Shown here: positions 1 through 11,744 of the stretch, in pieces
Position numbering within the stretch: position 1 is the stretch's first letter
How the letters are laid out: each line of letters starts with the position of its first letter
Assembly (NCBI RefSeq): GCF_000003815.2
Contig: NC_049993.1
Span: 1,812,123 to 1,876,122 of the forward strand
From: Branchiostoma floridae
Lineage: Eukaryota; Chordata; Leptocardii; Amphioxiformes; Branchiostomatidae
Reading direction: 5' to 3'
Length of the DNA stretch: 64,000 nucleotides
Position numbers and translations under genes: made by a program
Notes under the pieces: generated by a model
Databases searched by the model: none
What the model was told of the DNA's origin: nothing
The model's input: the letters and a program-made list of their open reading frames with translations, nothing else

Positions 1-570
1 TTTACTTTCTTTTTCATGAGATTGAACAAACGTTCACCAAGGCGGGGGTCGTAGCAATCCTTACATATGGCCCTTAGATGACCCTTGGTGAGTTAAAAAG
101 TTCCGTAAATTGGAAGGAACAACAGTGGCCGGGGTTTGGTGAGTGACGAATGCAATTATCGGCGTGACTTCCTGTGGTTTCCAGGTTTCCAAGACCTACC
201 CACATACCAAATATCACTTCAATCCATTCAGCCGGTCTTCAATTTGCTGGTTTCTACATACATACATACATACATACATACATACATACATACAAACATA
301 CATACAAACGCTACCCAAAACATAACCAGCTCTCCGAAAGTAATTATGACAACACAAAATAGAACAGTAACCTCATACCTGTACAAATTGTTCTGATTAT
401 GCAAAGACATTCATTCACATTGCCAAAAAATTGCTGCATTATGTACACCAACAGAATAGACTAATCTACTCACAATGTTCATAATCCAACCAACCACTAC
501 ATGTGACTAGATAACATATGGACTTATACACATTAATCATTCAAAAAGAACGATCTTCCATAGAAATTGT
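1..570. other. Non-coding repeat-derived flank
   Basis: No gene is seen. Positions about 190-255 contain the sentence-like stretch typical of the ends of several repeats in this window (an 'accaaatatcacttcaatcc' then 'attcagccggtctt' pattern), directly followed by the CATA microsatellite. The small ORFs here are low-complexity readings of that tract. I infer the end of a degenerate transposable element. Confidence 0.5.
256..310. repeat. (CATA)n microsatellite
   Basis: About 13 tandem CATA units, with two CAAA variants near the right end. It follows a repeat-end motif also seen near 33.3 kb and 60.8 kb, so it probably grew from the tail of a transposable element. Confidence 0.9.
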
Positions 571-1551
571 TTATTTGGCGAAGATATGTGTTCGAGGAAC
601 TCTAGTTGAAACATAATGTTGCTTTTTAGCCTTAGAACATAAACGAATAACTTTATTTCGTAGGTTTCTGTATAATGGCCAGTTTCCTCCGTGAAAGGCT
701 CTTTGACGCCTTTTAATCATGGTTTTGATTTGGGGGTTCATCCACGCTTTGTCAGTGTTATGCTTGATGATTGTTTTAAAAGGAAAATGACTTTCTATTT
801 GGGCTTGTAAGATGGAATAGAAGTTGTCTACTTTGCTCTGGGTATCAGGAGCATTGAAGACTTCGGTCCACGTGTACGTGGAGATCCAGCGTCCGAACGA
901 GCGGATGTTGGAGTCTCTCATTTGGCGAAAGGTGGACGTTGATTTCCTGTTAAGGGGTTTATGGTCTAAGGGCATCCAAATGACGGTATTGTGGTCACTA
1001 AGGCCAAGGGGCTCTTCAATACAGGGGCTTTTATAGAAAGCCTTTAGATTAGATATTATCAAATCGAGTACAGCTTCACCTCTAGTGGGCTGTTTAACTA
1101 ACTGTTCGAGCTGGCTTCCGTTCGTAAGGTTTGTGATTCTAAATCTGTTGAAATCTCCCATCACACAAATTCCCACATGTGGGTATTTAGTGCCAATCTT
1201 GTCAATACTATCGAGCAAGTGTTGTTCTAACATATCCTCGTACGGACTACTTGGGGGGTTATAAACAACACAGATAGCTAAGTTTGTAATGTGCCTTGGT
1301 GTCCAATATGGTTTAGCTATTACCCATAGACACTCAAGCTCTGTTGGTGTTACGATAAAATCAATAATTTCGGCGGGTATACTCTCTCGTACATAAATGG
1401 CAATGCCCCCGCCACGGCTGCCAGTAGTGCGACAACGAGAAAATAGTGTGTACCCTTCTATATTAGTACATTCTACAGGGTGACTAGGTGTATACCATGT
1501 TTCTGTTACAACACCTACATCAATATTATGGCCGGCCATAGTATCAGACAA
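571..1551 (-). pseudogene. Non-LTR retrotransposon endonuclease domain (ORF2 N-terminal fragment)
   Basis: A 326-residue open frame with the apurinic-like endonuclease (exonuclease-endonuclease-phosphatase) fold of CR1/L2-type LINEs. Visible motifs in order are VVTETW near the start, GGGIAIYVRE, GDFNRF in the middle and SDHN about 190 residues in. These are the usual metal-binding and catalytic positions for target-DNA nicking. A basic tail ending in AKKQHY normally leads into the reverse transcriptase, but here the homology stops and the frame closes at 571, so the reverse transcriptase is missing. The N-terminus lies beside ORF1 (1623-3250), giving an ORF1-ORF2 order on the minus strand. 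It is a fragment, not an active element. Family assignment within CR1/L2 is tentative. Confidence 0.85.
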
Positions 1552-1622
1552 ATCATCGAGTTTGTTTACAAGGGATCGTGCATTGCATAGTAAAAACGAT
1601 GGTAAGGATTTAACCTGTTTCG

Positions 1623-2285
1623 CTACAACAGTCTCCAGGGGGGACTTCTTCCTAGAAAACCCCGCGGCATCGATGGCGGGGCTCTCAAGGCGTCTGCAAA
1701 GGATACTCCGGTGCGAACTCTCGTTGGGCGATCACCGTGCAAGAAGCTTATAAAGTTTTTTGCAAGTTGGATAGTTCCTTGTCCATTCAGGTGAACTCCG
1801 TCATGGCAGATGTGATGCAGTCTGATATTGCTATTGTCGATGAAATGCCAGCCGTTCCTGTCGCACATTTGCTGCATGCCTATGTTGACTTGGCGGGTCC
1901 AAACCTATATCACCATTGGCCCGCATGATCACACCTGACACCGCGATGTTTTTCGCGCCAGATTGATTAAGTGCCGATGCCAGGTGGTAGGCTTTCTGTG
2001 TTGCTAGGTGAGCAGGCTCGTTGTTGTTGTTGCTTCCTGCGTGGACAATGATTGTGGTAGGGTTTTCATTCCGGACAATTCTTTGTGCAGAAGGGATCAG
2101 CTGTTCTAGGCGGGCTCCACGGTGGGTGTAACACTTGACGTTATTTCTTCTGGACATCTTCTTGCCTTTGAGGTGCTTTATCATGGAGTCCCCGATGATG
2201 GCTATCTTTTCTGGTGCAGTGGTGTTGTATTACCTGGCTTGCTGACGTTTCCTGTAAAGCCCAATCTGTTGGGCGATCGGGCACT
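1623..2285 (-). pseudogene. LINE ORF1 C-terminal SGNH/GDSL esterase domain, frameshifted
   Basis: Minus-strand reading gives an SGNH hydrolase of the kind carried by ORF1 of many CR1/L2-like LINEs. Block I is AIIGDSMIKHL at about 2164-2196, the oxyanion Asn block is HAGSNNNNE near 2030, and the catalytic Asp-His block is CHDGVHLNGQG near 1800. The first two lie in one frame (stop at 1831) and the last in another (start 1877), so a frameshift falls near 1831-1877. A second break lies near 2220-2285, where two in-frame stops precede block I while a neighbouring frame reads through. In intact elements this domain is thought to act on membranes or lipids in the ORF1 RNP. Here it is inactive. Confidence 0.8.
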
Positions 2286-2886
2286 ATTTGGTTTCTGTTT
2301 GAGACATAACACATTCCTGAAGAGAGTCAACATCATCTCTGCCTCGTGTGGACAGTGGGGAGAATCTGTTTGACGTTATGATTGTCTCTTGTGGAGGTTT
2401 GTTTACTTCCACATTCCTTTGAGTGCATCTTTTCCTAGACGTTTCCCAGTCGCCAGGCTCTTGTTGTGGTTGTTGTCGTTGTTGGGTTAACTCCTCGATG
2501 ATTCGTAAGAGTGAGGCATTTTCATCACGGAGTCGCTGCACTTCCGCGATTAGGTCTTCACTTGCGTTAAGTGCATTAGTTTCACAGTTTTTGTTGTCTG
2601 TCAGTGTCTTTAACTCTGCCCGAATTTGCTGTATCGTGAGTGTTAATCTCTTTACATCTTCGGGGAGAGATTTACACGATTCGCACGCCCCATGGTCACA
2701 CAGAAGGCAGGAGTTCGAGTTCATTGTACTCACAGAAAATTCCTTATCTCCTGTTTGATTGGGAGTGCAAGGATCTAGGTGATATGGTGGTCGCGCTACC
2801 TTGTCATTTTGGGGTGGGTCATTAACTATATCATTGTCCTCAACGAATGACTGTGTATCGTTACTGTCACTTGTTTGGCTGAGCAT
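2284..2886 (-). pseudogene. LINE ORF1 N-terminal part: Cys cluster plus coiled coil
   Basis: A 200-residue open frame, same strand and same element as the esterase. It has a compact Cys cluster (CLLCDHGACESC, about residues 60-71), then roughly 70 residues of heptad-like Leu/Glu/Arg sequence ending in a Gln/Pro tract (RQQPQQEP), then a low-complexity linker toward the esterase. A zinc-knuckle-like or PHD-like N-terminus, a coiled coil for trimerisation and an esterase is a known ORF1 layout in CR1/L2-like LINEs. The frame closes at 2284 with a TAG, about 85 bases before the esterase block I resumes in the same frame. Confidence 0.65.
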
Positions 2887-3250
2887 GCAGGAGTCCAGGT
2901 TAGGACGTATACAGTCACCGAGTTCTCTCGACAGGTCGCCATGTTTGAATGAATTAAACAGGGGCTACCAAATCCTTTATCAAGGTAAAGCGNNNNNNNN
3001 NNNNNNNNNNNNNNNNNNNNNNNNNNNNNNNNNNNNNNNNNNNNNNNNNNNNNNNNNNNNNNNNNNNNNNNNNNNNNNNNNNNNNNNNNNNNNNNNNNNN
3101 NNCTTCCGTGGTGGTGGGGTTGTTATTAGGCACTATTCGGCAAATCCTATCAGCCTGCCATGCCGGGTTGTTTTGATGGCGTTCAAAAGCGGACAATCGT
3201 TGTAGAATCTTGGCTTTTAGATCCAAGCAAAGTTGTGAGGTAAAGGCCAT
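2887..3250 (-). pseudogene. Probable start of the same LINE ORF1, interrupted by an assembly gap
   Basis: A minus-strand frame opens with ATG at 3248-3250 (MAFTSQLCLDLKAKILQ...) and runs about 49 residues into the gap at 2993-3102. After the gap about 12 residues remain. Its position directly upstream of the coiled-coil part suggests the element's ORF1 N-terminus or 5' leader. No motif is recognisable, so this is inference from position. Confidence 0.35.
2993..3102. other. Assembly gap (110 N)
   Basis: A run of N inside the LINE 5' part. The true length is unknown. Confidence 1.
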
Positions 3251-4076
3251 TTTTCTGCGTTCTTGATCCCGAACAGTAGATCCAGGAAACCAGCGTCACT
3301 TGGAGCAGAACAAAGGCGGGAAGCCAGGCTGCCCTCCCACACAGACAAACGGTTGGAGAATTTTAACGAAATCTGAGCAACAGGACGTCAATTTGCAACG
3401 ATTTTTGGTCCTATACGCTTCAAGTACTTCAGGCAATACCCCCACTTGACGATTGAAGACTGATGTTCACTTAAAAGCACTCAAAAATACGTTTTTGTAG
3501 ACCCAAGTATCAGAGCCCCAAAACAAACCGGTGTTTGGTAGCGCGCCACCTAGCGGATATGAATTATTTATATATATTACAATTGGCAACACAAGTCGTA
3601 ACAAACATTATAAGTCTGCAATCCACACTTGCTGTTAAATTTTGTAGCATACTTTATTTTAGTTATCTGGAAATACCCCTTCTCTTGTTTGTAAACTCTA
3701 AAGAGAACTAAGTTTCCTGTTTATTCACAAACTTGGCAGGCACGGGAATAGAAATGACGTGCGCACCATCACCGTTCTTGACAAGTGGCAACGGCGAATG
3801 AGTGATATAGGGGGAGGGGGATGGGGGAGTCAGGCACCGATGAGGGAGGTCGTGAGGGATTAGGACACATCCGTCCAATTTGTGAGCTGACAGGAAATGT
3901 GACTTTTCCATGGTTCTAGCCAATACAATCAACGTCATTTTACGTCATTATATCGTCAAATTTCTGAAAATTTCCATATGTTATGTCTACATCATAAGAG
4001 ATGGGCCTCAAAAGCCAATACCTCCCATCCCAGATTGACCGAAAAAGCCCGGTCTGAATAAGGTTAAATCTTATAG
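3251..4076. other. Non-coding stretch, nothing recognised
   Basis: Exons 1-3 of the nucleotidyltransferase-TPR gene, by analogy with 13026-14704, would be expected upstream of 4157. None of their sequences is visible here. They are either to the left of the window or lost. Confidence 0.5.
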
Positions 4077-4136
4077 CTCAGATGCGCTGTACTACTAGAT
4101 ACGACTTGAAAATGGGTACATTTAAAGATTTATGTA

Positions 4137-4156
4137 ATGATGACTTTTCTTCACAG
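4137..4156 (+). promoter_or_regulatory. Possible alternative start codon upstream of exon 4 of copy 1
   Basis: ATGATG at 4137-4142 is in frame with the exon at 4157-4263 and runs through the acceptor without a stop. Copy 2 has no matching ATG at that place. If upstream exons are lost, it could serve as a start. This is speculative. Confidence 0.25.
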
Positions 4157-7100
4157 TACATACAAAGAACGTCTACAGGAAGGCTACAGGGCCCTGCAGA
4201 CTGGAGACCTGGACACAGCAGAACAAAGCTTTGCAGCTGCGCTCAAGTCCGTTCATGTCGACGGTGAGTCTAAGTATGGTTCAAGATTCTTTGTTCTTGT
4301 CGACACACAAACTTATGATTACTGCAAACCAGTGATTTCTTTATATTCTTTTCATATTATTATCATATAGCCAGAAGGCCCCGTTTAATGTTGGTTATGA
4401 CGCCATAACACATAGATTTCGGCCAGCCCGGTGTGTATCGCTCCGTCTGATTGGTCAGAATTTGAATCAACACCATGTGTATACAACACAGTAGAATTTT
4501 GAAAAGGCTTGACATGCCGAGACAGCAATTTTTCGAATATTTTCTGTGGAAATTTTGGATTCAAAATGCAATATCCTTTTGGACAAAAGGACAAATGTGA
4601 ATTTTTAGAAATTCTAAAAAGGAAATCACACGTATAGTGTGAAGGGATCTATGCGTCATACATGAATTTACAACTTTGTGTACGCTTTATGATAAAAACC
4701 TACCTGTTCCTTGGTGTATATGTGTCATAACGCCTGGTCATTTGCTTATTCAGCGGTTATAGCAAAGGACCAGGGATTATCACACCATATACACCGAGGA
4801 ACAGGTGGGTCATTAACCCTTACTTCATATCATATTCATACCATTAACTTACAATAGTTCGCAAATAGAAATATTTTAATAGCATTCCAAAGATTTGCTT
4901 TCAGAAACGCAATATACATTTAACTATAATTGATGATTTTTTAACGTATAGGACAACACAAAAAGGAGTGAGATAAAAGCACATCAAGGGTTTAATAATC
5001 ATGTAAGGTTTAGCATCAAAGTTAATGCTTAATTTAATTCTTAATTCTTAATTGAGAGCAAATGAAAATAATTGCAATTGATGATTTCTAACTTACAGGT
5101 CAACACAGGAAGGAGGCAGAGCCCCTGTACAAGTTGGGCCAGGTCTATCTGAAGAGAGGAATTCAGTCAAAGAACGGGGGTGATTTCACCAAGGCTGTAG
5201 CACTCTGTAATGCAGCACTGGTAAGGTCAGGAAGAGAATATGTAAAGAACACAATCCAGGAAATACCTGGAATATTTGTGAATAAAGTCCTAAAGATAGA
5301 ACAGAAGGTAGACAGTAATGATACAGAGAAACACAAATTGATGTTGAAGGCTGATAGGGACTATGTAGAAAAGGAGATCAAAAGAATAGAACAAGAGTTA
5401 GATCCATATAGCATTGATGAAAATGACCCAAAGATAAAAGAGGTAGAGATGAAGAGAGTGGAAGCGATCAAAGAATTGTTTCAGAAACTTGTTGATCAGC
5501 GTAAAACATTCATAGCTGGTCTTGTAGATGAATGCATGGAGGTAATGGGGCCCCCTCCCTGTAAGTACGCCATGATAGGTTTGGGTTCACAAGCCACTGG
5601 GTTGGTAACTCCATACTCTGATCTGGAGTTTGCCATTTTGGTACAGGAGGAAAGCGAGAATAATGCTAGTTATTTCCGCAACCTCACCCATTATCTGCAT
5701 CTGAAAGTGATCAATCTGGGAGAGACCATTCTCCCTGCCATGGGGATAAAATCTCTTAATGATTTCTATTCAAATGACCCACTGGCCAACTGGTACTATG
5801 ATTCTGTAACACCGCGCGGTTTTGCTTTCGATGGAGCCATGCCACATGCATGTAAGACTCCCTTGGGCAGGGGTAGAAACAACACAGGAACAAGCGAACT
5901 CATCCACACACCAAGCAATATGACAAACGTATTGACAGACGACATTACGTTCCATCTAAAGAAAGGCTACCATCTCGCTAGCATACTCGGAAATGTGGCT
6001 TTCATCACAGGAGACCAGGGCTTGGTCGATGAGTACAGGTCGTTATGGACACAGCAACATCAAGACAATAATGGGGATGTTCTACGGGTAATGGCAAATA
6101 CTTTACTGATTGATAATGTATCAATGTTCCAAACTCAGCCCCTTACTGCCGAACTGTTAAATGTTAAGAAAGAAATCTATCGGTTTTCGAGCCTTGCAGT
6201 GTCTCTTTTGGCTCTACTTAATAACATACAACCGACCACAATCTGGGAGACTATTCAGAAGCTGAGGTACAGAGGAGTCGTCAGTAGTGAGAACGCACAC
6301 CACTTGATGGTGCTGGTCAGTATCTCAGCAGAACTGAGGCTGCGGACATACATAAACAATCGTGGTCAGGTGGAAAATTTGTCAGCCTTGTCATCAATGT
6401 CGACTGATACGGACATTCAGGAGAAAGTGCAGAAAGTGTTTTACATCTCAAATACAAAACAGCTGATGAGATATTATTACACGGAAAGACCCCTGAGGCA
6501 CTTCATTTCACAGGTAACCGACCCTCAGCAATTAAAAGAACCATCAATATTCTTTGACAATTCTTCAGAGCTAAAAGCAAAGGTATATGAAAGTCTCTGC
6601 AATTTCGAAAACTTTAAGACATGCGCGGAGATAACGCTACAAAATCATTTGTTGAAATATGGTCAAACCACTGCACACATGGATATTGCAGCCTCACTTT
6701 ATATCTTCGCTTGTGCTTTGAATATTCTTGGTGATCACAAGAAGGCTTTAAACTATTACGAGCGGGCGCTTCAGATGATATGGAGTATTTATGGTGAGGA
6801 CACTGCACATCCAGACATCGCCGACTCACTTAACAGCTTAGGTTACACCTGCTGTAAACTCGGTGATCACAGAAAGGCGGTTAGCTATCTTGAACAATCT
6901 CTACGGATGAAGCGGACTATATATGGGGAGGACACTGCGCATCCTGTCAACGCCATGACACTTAACAACTTAGGTAAAACCGGGAGTGACCTCGGCGATC
7001 ACAGAAGGGCGTTCAGTTATTATGAACAGCCACTACAGATGTACCGGGGTATCCTTGGATGGGACACTGCACATCGAAGCATCGCCGACTCGCTTATCAA

Positions 7101-8655
7101 CTTGGGTAACACCTGGAGAGACCTCGGTGATTACAGAAAGGCGTCCAGCTATTATGAACAGTCACTGCGGATGTACCAAAGTATCTATGGGGAGAACACT
7201 GCACATCCTGACATCTCCTTATCACTTAACAACTTAGGTAACACCTGGGGAGACGTCGGTGATCACAGAAAGGCGATCAGCTATTATAAGCAGTCACTGC
7301 AGATGAACCAGTTTATCTATGGTGAGGACACTGCGCATCCTGACATCGCCCAATCACTTATCAACTTAGGTACTACCTGTTACGACCTTGGTGATCGCAG
7401 AAAGGCGGTTAGCTATTTTGAACAGGCACTACACATGTACCGAAGTATCTATGGTAAGGACAATGCACATCCTCACATAGCAAACTCTCTTAACAACTTG
7501 GGTGCCACGTGGGATGACCTCGGTGATCACAGAAAGGCTGCTGGCTATTTTGAGCAGTCACTTCAGATGAAGCAAGGTATCTATGGTAAGAACACTGCAC
7601 ATCCTGACATCGCCAAGTCGCTTAACAACTTGGGTAGCACCTGGAATAACCTCGGTGATCACAGAAAGGCGTTAAATTATTGTGAAAAGTCACTAAAGAT
7701 GTGGCGGAGTATCTATGGGGAGGACACTGCGCATCCTGACATCGCAAGGTCACTTAACAACTTGGGTAGGACCTGGGACAATCTCGGTGATCACAGAAAG
7801 GCGGTTAGCTATTATAAACTGGCAGTTCAGATGAATCGGAGTATCTATGATGAGGACACTGCACATCCTGACATCGCGTCCTCACTTAGCAACTTGGGTA
7901 TCAGCTGGAGTAATCTTGGTGATCACAGAAAGGCTGCTGGCTATTTTGAGCAGTCACTTCAGATGAAGCAAGGTATCTATGGTGAGAACACTGCACATCC
8001 TGACATCGCCAAGTCGCTTAACAACTTGGGTAGCACCTGGAATAACCTCGGTGATCACAGAAAGGCGTTAAATTATTGTGAAAAGTCATTAAATATGTGG
8101 CGGAGTATCTATGGGGAAGACACCGCTCATCCTGTCATTGCCGCCTCACTTAACAACTTGGGTAACACATGGGACAACCTCGGTGATCACATAGAGGCGG
8201 TCAGCTATTATGAGCAGTCACTACAGATGGAGAGGAGTATCCTTGGTAAAGACACTGCACATCCTGACATCGCCGCCTCACTTAACCAATTAGGTAACAC
8301 CTGGGGCAAGCTTGGTAATCAGGAGAAGGCCGTCATTTATTTTGAAGAGTCACTACAGATGTACCAGAGTATCTACGGTGAGGACACTGAACATCCTCAC
8401 ATCGCCGCCTCATTTAACAACTTGGGTCGTGCCTGGTTGAACCTCGGTGATCACCTAAAGGCGGCAAGCTATTGTGAACTGACACTTCATATGTTCCAGA
8501 GTATCTATAATAAGGACGCTGCACATCCTGAAACCGCCGCCTTGCTTAACGATTTGTGCGTCGCTTGGAGAGACCTCAGATATTACGGAAATGCAGTAAA
8601 CTATCTTCTTCTGAGCAAACAAATAAAACAGTATATTAAAACTTCAAATAAATAA
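4157..8655 (+). CDS. GlnD/DUF294-like nucleotidyltransferase-TPR protein, copy 1 (5' incomplete)
   Basis: Two exons are visible: 4157-4263 (acceptor ttcttcacag, donor gtgagt) and 5099-8655 (acceptor acttacag, stop TAA). Both match exons 4 and 5 of copy 2 in phase and sequence, giving about 1220 aa. Order: a TPR-like helical N-part ([14 protein letters not shown]), a charged helix, then a nucleotidyltransferase motif [20 protein letters not shown] from about 5578 (G-S pair, then D-x-E). A GlnD/DUF294-type substrate-binding segment follows ([36 protein letters not shown]). Last come 14 exact 44-residue TPRs and a partial fifteenth. Known of the fold: transfer of a nucleotide to a protein or small molecule, with the TPR solenoid for partner binding. 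Substrate and function are unknown. An in-frame ATG at 4137 could start a short form without exons 1-3. A conserved AATAAA lies at 8928. Confidence 0.8.
4698..4810. mobile_element. Foldback MITE-like inverted repeat in intron 4 of copy 1
   Basis: Two arms of about 50 bases, 4698-4746 and 4761-4810, are imperfect reverse complements (the left arm begins acctacctgttccttggtg) around a loop of about 14 bases. A related half-copy lies at about 45113-45190. Copy 2 lacks it in the same intron, so it inserted after the duplication or was lost there. Confidence 0.65.
6730..8577 (+). repeat. 14 x 132-bp TPR-coding repeat array of copy 1
   Basis: Exactly 14 units of 132 bp (44 codons) in register. The consensus reads [15 protein letters not shown], then a variable residue pair, then [13 protein letters not shown] and SLNNLGNTW. 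The Leu-Gly, Ala and Tyr positions fit the TPR signature of the kinesin-light-chain-like class. A partial unit ([10 protein letters not shown]) caps the array before the stop. Units 7-8 and 10-11 are almost identical. Confidence 0.95.
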
Positions 8656-10490
8656 TTAGCACAAACTTTTCAACCAATAGAAGCTGTAAATGACCTCTCC
8701 TATCAAGATATGATTTTACCATACCTTGGCACTATAATAGTGTAACGAGTTTGTAATGAAAGTTAAGGGTTTTATTTTCTGTTCGGTTGCGATATGGGAT
8801 GTACGGCACTGTGATCGACAGTATTTGATCCTCACTGCTGTTACATTTAGGCGATGTTTAGTTTGCTTTAAAGCTTTTTGCATACATGCGTTGACGATTC
8901 AATAATGTACGAGGGTTTATTACGATCAATAAATAGTAGCCTTATCCGAAAATAAAATGCACAACCAAAAAAATCAGGCATGCTTGTTGAATATAAAACA
9001 TTTTATGCATGTCTACCAAGATCTAATCATTGTGATCATTATTTTCAATCATTGTTATGTTAGATAAACCAGAGAAAACAACAAATTTTAATGAGCTAAA
9101 TCCTGAGTCTTGCGGGTCAACTTGCTGCACTGAAAATTAGAAGTAAATGGTAATTAAATATTTCGACAACGTCTCAATAAGTAGATTTCATTACACGAGA
9201 AACACGACTCACACAGGAAGAGAGGGGATTTAAATCACTTGGAATTACTAGAGATGACCTTGTCACCACATATATGACTTTCATTTGACCAACCTGTGAG
9301 TACGCATTCCCCGTTCAGCAAACTGTTAGTACGCAGTCTAAAATACTTTAACTGAAAACCGTTGACCTTAGACCGTTCGGAACTTCCAAGCTATTCTATG
9401 CGTCCACTACATATGCACAACCTACAAAGACGCTTGCCTGACTCTAGTCCTTATAACGTCGGAATAAAGACGTGATTACCTATGTGAGTCGGTCCCCAGG
9501 ACACTCGTAGAATTTAATTACAAATAAAAGTCAAAATTTAAATTACGAAAACTGTTCAATCCAATGCGCGCGTCGCGTGCACTACAAAGTTGTGACATTT
9601 TATGAGATAATAAACAATTACTAGTATTACAACAGTTCCTTGTTTCTGGGTTAGGGTCGATGATGTATTGATCACCCCTTTTAGTGTAGGGTAAGAATTC
9701 TGTGATTTGTTTTTTCTTTCTTTTAACGTCATTTTTTATGTATGTAAATCATTACGATTAGTAACTTCCTTGTAAATAGGCGATTAATCACAATTAAAGG
9801 GAAACTCACGGTAGAAATTGCGATTTTCTGAGTTCCCATGAACATTATTTACCCTTTGCCATTAGACATGTTCTTTTTTCTTTGATGTGAAATAAAAAAA
9901 AAAATGAGCATGAGCCGTAAACATTCCCATTTTGCTTCAAGATAGTGTATCAGAACATTTGCTACAAGTGTTGTTTGGTTTGTATATATGTGTACTTTTA
10001 ATATATGTATATAGACGTTTTACCAGCTTGTTACATACAATTACAGAAGAACTGTGATGACATGTCATGTGATTTGTTGGTATGTCATGCAAATATTGAG
10101 ATATAAATGTAAAGGTTTAAGCTTAGAAAATCAAGTTCAATGCTAGGTGGTTGTAGGTGAGGCAGCATTTGGTAATAAGATATGTAACGGGAAACCTCGG
10201 AGAACGTGTGGAACTCCGTGTTTAATTTGATTTTGAAATTTAAAAAAAAGTATCAATGATATAGAAGTCATAGGATAATGGTATTTTCTTATAAATCTGT
10301 TACAATAAGAGCATGATATAACAATACGATGTAATTACATAATATTGATGAAATGACCATATAATGACATGGTAATAAAAAAGTATATGATATAACGTTA
10401 TGTGGACTGACGTTATGTGGACTGGTAATCAATGGTAGTTTGATAATTTAGGGAGGCTCTGTTTTTTCTGTGTCTGACTTATAATTTATC
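8656..10490. other. 3' flank of copy 1, homologous to the 3' flank of copy 2
   Basis: No gene. Sequence islands match 19370-21800 in the same order, for example 'accagcttgttacatacaat' at about 10022 and 21503. They include a shared AATAAA (8928-8933 here, 19641-19646 in copy 2), the likely poly(A) signal of each gene. Confidence 0.7.
8928..8933 (+). promoter_or_regulatory. Polyadenylation signal AATAAA of copy 1
   Basis: About 270 bases after the stop codon. The surrounding 'gatcaataaatagt' is conserved at the same relative place after copy 2, which supports function. Confidence 0.6.
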
Positions 10491-10584
10491 CTAGCCTGGG
10501 TACCATCAGATTTCTACCGGGGCGCCTTACACTCGCTACCCTGAGCCTAAGGAGCCCCGGTACAAATCGGATGGTACGCAGTCT
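10491..10584. mobile_element. Short foldback MITE (hairpin)
   Basis: Arms of about 27 bases: tgggtaccatcagatttcta... at the left and the matching gccccggtacaaatcggatg... at the right, nearly perfect inverse complements around a loop of about 30 bases. The equivalent place after copy 2 lacks it. A smaller hairpin with a similar tagcctgg end is at 34253-34297. Confidence 0.65.
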
Positions 10585-11744
10585 AAATTTATCCTTGAAA
10601 ATAAAAAAAAATGAATAAGGAGAAAACGATAAATGCGTGCTAGAAACAATTCCGAGTACAACATATAAAGACCTTATACACGTATACGTATATTCATGAA
10701 ACGTGTGATGGTGTTGTGGGTGAATGTTGCCATTGTTTGTGTTTTGACGTGTTTGTGTGGAAAGATTTGGATTGGGGTGTATGAATGTGCGAGTTGGTAG
10801 ATACCCAACAGTACGTACTGGCAGAATGAATCCTCATATCATGTTCAAGATACAGTTTTGATAACTTTCGATCAATTCAACGAGAAACACTTATTACTAA
10901 ATAAGACGGATTTTCATTCGAATTAAAGGAAAGCAAAATATACTATCTATGCTTGCGGAAAACGGAGAAAAACTTGTAGACCCCTAACGTCCTTGTGACA
11001 TGTACCCGGAGGTTGCATTTCGCATGTCCTTCAACACAGCATGTGGGGTTAACGACCTTTTAGTCCTTCTCTCTCCGTGAACAAGATGAACTGTGAAGGT
11101 ATGTCTTCATGCCTTTGAAAGTGTCCCTGGTTGAAAAGGATTCTACTAACTGCATTGATTCATGTACTTAACAACAATCGCGACAGGGGGAAAAGTAACA
11201 TTGATATAATACTGAAACAGCAGATAAGTTTCTAGTCTATGCAATATCAAAAGAAAACACAGTGTGCAATACAAAACAAAGCCAGAATTTTGCGTACAAA
11301 CTACATTCAGTTTTATTTCTACACATGCGATATTGAAAGGAGACAGAGTGAGGATCTATATTGGATCTATATTTTTATGTTTTCACACTTAAAGTTGTAT
11401 ATCATGAGGTTCCCTTATTGGTCTAGGTATACTGAATAAATGTCGGGACATCAGATAAGCACGTGCACATAAAACTGCTCTCTGCTTGTCTTAGGTAATA
11501 ATTTACACTTCATCGACTGCATTCAATTTGATTTAGTTCTTTTCAATGTCTTCAATGTAAATTGGACAGTCCATGACAAAATGGTATTCATCCTCAACAG
11601 CCTGCACCTTCTTTGCACGTGGGACACAATCTCTGGGTGGCTGCAATATTTTTGTGTCGACCTTTTTGATTTCTGAGCTATGTTGTAAAGGCTACGCAGG
11701 ATTTATCTTGGACCGACTAAAGGTACTATTAAAAAAAAAAGTTA
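10585..11744. other. Non-coding flank, duplicated at about 21.8-22.7 kb
   Basis: No gene. Blocks such as 'tgatggtgttgtgg' (about 10707 and 21853) and 'cgtgaacaagatgaa' (about 11077 and 22627) recur after copy 2 in the same order. Confidence 0.6.

Noticed and set aside
136-410. Four overlapping small frames with [10 protein letters not shown]-type sequence
   Set aside because: Low-complexity translations of the CATA microsatellite.
4082-4267. 61-codon frame starting at 4082
   Set aside because: It reads exon 4 of NTase-TPR copy 1 in the wrong frame. The correct frame continues into exon 5.
6986-7237. Plus-strand frames such as the 83-codon one in the TPR array, and similar ones at 17700 and 18693
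   Set aside because: Out-of-frame shadows of the 132-bp repeats. They recur in each unit only because the units are alike.
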